Shown: in pieces, positions 5,532 through 7,785 of the stretch | How positions within the stretch are numbered: the stretch's first letter is position 1 | Layout: each line of letters starts with the position of its first letter | Position numbers and translations under genes: made by a program | The notes under the pieces: generated by a model | Databases searched by the model: none | Told to the model about the DNA's origin: nothing | Seen by the model: the letters and a program-made list of their open reading frames with translations, nothing else | Origin: Candidatus Fermentibacterota bacterium | Lineage (GTDB): Bacteria > JAFGKV01 | Length of the DNA stretch: 7,785 nt | Assembly: GCA_030620115.1 (NCBI GenBank) | Contig: JAUXFG010000168.1 | Location: forward strand, 1 to 7,785 | Direction of reading: 5' to 3'

Positions 5532-6947
5532 CTACTTGGGAATGGCCTTGGTGAGAGTCTCATACGCGACATTGACGCGTTTTGCCTCCTCTTCCGCCTT
5601 CATTTTCTCCGCATCAGGAAGGCTTCCAACAACATCAGGATGAAAACATCGCATGAGCCCCCGCCAGGCATGTCGCACCTCGCTCCTGGTTGCGCCGAGA
5701 TCGAGGTTGAGCACCTCGTACGCTTCCGCCAGGTCCATGCCGCCAATGGAAGGCATCGCGGGCTCTTTTTTCTTCTCTTGGGTTTTCGCCCGATCGTAGG
5801 TTTCCCAGTGCTTGCGCCGCTTCGGCTTGTAACGACGCCGCAGTTCCCCCGACGGGTCTATGGCTTCTATGGCTTGTTGTGCTCTCTCGCGGACAAAATC
5901 TATCGGATCCTTCAGTGCACCAAGCAAGTAGGGAATGGCCGACTTCTCTCCCAATTTCCCTAATGCTTCCGCGGCGTATCGGCGCACGCACCACTCATTG
6001 TCTTCAAGGACTTCAAGGAGTTGTTCAAGCGCCTCATGCGATTTGATGAAACATAGTGTCTTGGCACAGTACTCCCTCATGCCGGAATCGCTCTCCCGGA
6101 GCCCGCGAATCAGCGCAGGAACGGCCACAGGGCCAAGATCCACCAGTGCTTTCACCGCTTGATCTCGAACATGCCGTACTTCATCAGCAAAGAGGGAAAT
6201 CAAGGGTACTACCGCCTTCTCGTCGCCTGTCTTGCCCAGCGCAGCGGCGCTCTTCATACGTACTCGATCGTCATTGTCCTGCAATGCCCCCATGAGCCCG
6301 GCGGCGGCATCTTTCCCCCCGAGCAGGCCAAGGGCATCCACCGCAGCCACACGAACACCCGGTTCCTTATCATTAAGCGCCACCATGAGGGATGCCACTG
6401 ATCGTTGATCGCCCATGGTGCCGAGAAGAACCGCGGCATTCTGTCGCACCCATCGGCGCCCATCCATGAGTGCAGACATCAATGCAGGTATCGCAGTCAC
6501 ACCAAGAGCGCCGATGGACTCCTGAGAGCTCTGAGGTAATCTTGGCACATCCAGCAGTTCGGTGATGGCCGCAGCCCCCTTTGCGCCACCAATCTTTGTA
6601 AGGCAGCGCGCGACCTCATCTTTGATTCTTCGTTCATGGCGTCCCAAAAGACCCGTAACTGCGGGAAGCGCTGATTCGATTCTGAGCGTGCCGATGCTAT
6701 CCAACGCGGCGATGATCACATCCTGGTCCGCGTCCCGCAGCAAAAGAACCAATGGCTCCCGAGCCGTTTCCTCCGTCAGATGGGATGCCAGATGTGCAGC
6801 CTGCGCTCGAATGGGAGATTCCTTGGCCTCGAATGCTTCGAAGAGGGTCTTCTGCCATCCATCGCGTTTGGCCTGCACCAATGATTGCAACTCTTCCGTG
6901 GTGAGCGTGTGACCTCCGAAGAATTTGCCAAACCCAAGTCTCGCCAT
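5532..6947 (-). CDS. HEAT-repeat protein with C-terminal J domain
   Basis: This 471-residue protein has two clear parts. Residues about 44-365 are tandem HEAT repeats of the PBS-lyase/EZ type, roughly 31 residues each, with recurring VRxxAAxALGxLG-like helices (for example 167-178, 198-210, 321-333). A basic linker at 366-395 (RRRYKPKRRKHW and KTQEKKKEP) leads to a J domain at 405-467: EAYEVLNLDLGA, then HPD at 436-438, then a final helix ending near AYETLTK. The HPD motif stimulates the ATPase of DnaK-type Hsp70. HEAT solenoids bind proteins, so a client-specific or localised co-chaperone is a reasonable inference. There is no signal peptide or membrane segment. The ATG is preceded by AGGGA with 7-base spacing. 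It lies 171 bp downstream of the MshEN gene and 34 bp upstream of coaB. I recall no named protein with this architecture. Confidence 0.92.
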   Translation of the reverse strand: MARLGFGKFFGGHTLTTEELQSLVQAKRDGWQKTLFEAFEAKESPIRAQAAHLASHLTEETAREPLVLLLRDADQDVIIAALDSIGTLRIESALPAVTGLLGRHERRIKDEVARCLTKIGGAKGAAAITELLDVPRLPQSSQESIGALGVTAIPALMSALMDGRRWVRQNAAVLLGTMGDQRSVASLMVALNDKEPGVRVAAVDALGLLGGKDAAAGLMGALQDNDDRVRMKSAAALGKTGDEKAVVPLISLFADEVRHVRDQAVKALVDLGPVAVPALIRGLRESDSGMREYCAKTLCFIKSHEALEQLLEVLEDNEWCVRRYAAEALGKLGEKSAIPYLLGALKDPIDFVRERAQQAIEAIDPSGELRRRYKPKRRKHWETYDRAKTQEKKKEPAMPSIGGMDLAEAYEVLNLDLGATRSEVRHAWRGLMRCFHPDVVGSLPDAEKMKAEEEAKRVNVAYETLTKAIPK

Positions 6948-7016
6948 CTCTCTTTCCCTATCCCTTCACCGGATATCTCACCATGCGCTTCGCGTGATAC
7001 CAGAGATCAGTAGTGG

Positions 7017-7036
7017 CGCAGGCGTCCCTGCCTGCG
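7017..7036. repeat. Short perfect hairpin, 7-bp stem
   Basis: CGCAGGC (7017-7023) pairs perfectly with GCCTGCG (7030-7036) around a 6-base loop. It lies between the MshEN and HEAT-J genes. GGCGCAGGC-type palindromes recur in intergenic DNA of many bacteria. There is no U tract. Confidence 0.5.
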
Positions 7037-7060
7037 ATCTCTCCCTGCCTGCCATCCTGA

Positions 7061-7088
7061 GAAGCATCCGCCGATCGGTGGATGCTTC
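7061..7088. repeat. Strong hairpin downstream of the MshEN gene, 12-bp stem
   Basis: GAAGCATCCGCC (7061-7072) pairs with GGTGGATGCTTC (7077-7088), with a single G-U pair, around a GATC tetraloop. It begins 30 bases after the MshEN stop codon. There is no T run on either side, so it is not a canonical intrinsic terminator. It may protect a transcript 3' end or separate expression of the two neighbouring genes. Confidence 0.65.
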
Positions 7089-7118
7089 CAAGACCTCCCC
7101 GCCTTTCGCCTGCTCCGA

Positions 7119-7583
7119 TCAGAAACGCCCCCTCAGCCCAGGCAATGTCAACTCATAGTAGCTGCGAATCACGCGATCAACATCGCTCTTCGGGCAAACG
7201 ACCTGCTTGATGGCAAGCCTTGTCATGTTCTCCAATTCCTGGACAACTTCTTGTTTCAAGGGATACACCACGGCCAGCGAAAGCATCCCTCCCATACGGT
7301 CAACGGGTACCAGCTGGTGTTCTTTTGCAAACTCAGGTGGGATGTACTTTATCACCTCGACATCAAGATCCAGCCCATCCAAATCCAAATAGGGAAGGCG
7401 CAAATGGTTCGCCACCAGATGAATCAGATCCCTCTCGGAAAGATATCCCATCTCGATGAGAAGTGAGCATAGTTTCTTTCCGTGATGCTCTCTCTGCAGC
7501 TCTGCCGCCTCTTCGACATTTTCCCGGCTCACATATCCGTGTTGGACCAGTAGATCTCCAACTCTCACGTGCGGTACGACCAT
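7119..7583 (-). CDS. Stand-alone MshEN / T2SSE_N domain protein (no ATPase)
   Basis: This 154-residue protein corresponds to the N-terminal part of GspE/PilB-type secretion or pilus ATPases. Residues 7-31 carry a first MshEN half-motif, RVGDLLVQHGYVS then EEAAELQ. Residues 36-68 carry a second, KKLCSLLIEMGYLS then LRLPYLDL. Residues 80-145 follow the T2SSE_N pattern, with YIPPEFAKEHQLVPV and a final SYY. It stops there, without Walker A, Walker B or the Cys-rich zinc motif of the ATPase. MshEN domains bind cyclic di-GMP through RLGxxL-type motifs. The first motif keeps Arg7 and Gly9, but in the second the usual Gly is Cys39. The ATG at 7583 is chosen over an upstream TTG at 7610 because AAGGAG lies 6 bases before it. 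It is probably cytosolic and may regulate an ATPase encoded elsewhere. Confidence 0.85.
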   Translation of the reverse strand: MVVPHVRVGDLLVQHGYVSRENVEEAAELQREHHGKKLCSLLIEMGYLSERDLIHLVANHLRLPYLDLDGLDLDVEVIKYIPPEFAKEHQLVPVDRMGGMLSLAVVYPLKQEVVQELENMTRLAIKQVVCPKSDVDRVIRSYYELTLPGLRGRF

Positions 7584-7589
7584 CTCCTT

Positions 7590-7595
7590 CTCCTT
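7590..7595 (-). promoter_or_regulatory. Ribosome binding site of the MshEN protein gene
   Basis: AAGGAG lies 6 bases before the ATG at 7583. A second AAGGAG directly abuts the ATG. This site decides the start against the upstream TTG. Confidence 0.75.
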
Positions 7596-7621
7596 CACCT
7601 GCGCAAACAACTGCCTCTGTC

Positions 7622-7785
7622 TCAGGCATCCTGCCAGCGTCTACCCCCATCTATCGCGGCATCGGAACGGTCTAATGCCTCCCCGATCGCCAGAATCACT
7701 CGTCTTGTGCTTGGCATTGTCGACAGAGGTTCTTCATCGAAAAGCGCGGCAAGATCCATGCACGCCAAGCGTGCCGCATGAAAAA
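7622..7785 (-). CDS. 3' end of an unrecognised gene, cut by the right edge
   Basis: A minus-strand frame is open from the window edge (first full codon at 7783-7781) to a TGA at 7622-7624, giving 53 residues. They look like genuine protein: a predicted helix around ARLACMDLAALFDEE, then STRRVILAIGEALDRSDAAID, ending GGRRWQDA. The stop lies 38 bases before the MshEN start, so the two are probably co-transcribed. The domain is not recognisable from this tail. The other two minus-strand frames here hit stops earlier. Confidence 0.55.
   Translation of the reverse strand, partial: FHAARLACMDLAALFDEEPLSTMPSTRRVILAIGEALDRSDAAIDGGRRWQDA

Noticed and set aside
7755-7769. Hairpin GCACGC/GCGTGC near the right edge
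   Set aside because: It is a 6-bp stem with a 3-base loop inside the partial coding frame and has no U tract; it is probably chance.

Overview
All protein genes recognised with confidence lie on the minus strand. One tRNA gene lies on the plus strand at the left end. The window looks like ordinary chromosome of a Gram-negative-type bacterium with moderately high GC. No phage, plasmid, IS transposase or CRISPR signature was seen. The clues to the organism are a TolB-like envelope protein, a GspE/PilB N-terminal-like domain protein, separately encoded CoaB and CoaC, an M42 aminopeptidase, and several short palindromic intergenic repeats. These would suit a deep-branching lineage such as NC10, Nitrospirota or a Desulfobacterota-like group, but this is a guess and no taxonomic marker is present.

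Layout in the direction of transcription (right to left): the 3' end of an unrecognised gene (7785-7622); a short MshEN/T2SSE_N protein without an ATPase domain (7583-7119); a 171-bp gap with two hairpins; a HEAT-repeat protein with a C-terminal J domain (6947-5532); coaB (5497-4835); a 273-bp spacer packed with short repeats and an 11-base homopolymer; coaC (4561-3986); a TolB-like beta-propeller envelope protein that overlaps the coaC stop by ATGA (3989-2808); a 257-bp gap with a nested palindrome and a doubtful 69-codon ORF; an M42 metallopeptidase (2550-1429); and a radical SAM protein of the TYW1-like COG0731 group (1331-366). The radical SAM gene converges on tRNA-Glu(UUC) at 237-311, and a clear intrinsic terminator for the tRNA lies between them. 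The left 236 bp hold a plausible tRNA promoter and a weak minus-strand ORF that runs off the edge.

Together, CoaB and CoaC supply two consecutive steps of coenzyme A synthesis (4'-phosphopantothenate to 4'-phosphopantetheine). The remaining genes are not an obvious pathway. The HEAT-J protein looks like a co-chaperone or scaffold. The MshEN protein looks like a detached regulatory domain of a pilus or secretion ATPase. The TolB-like protein is probably membrane-anchored. I see no convincing evidence of a new defence or mobile system. The items most worth following are the HEAT-J fusion, the ATPase-less MshEN protein, the split coaB/coaC pair, and the palindromic intergenic elements.
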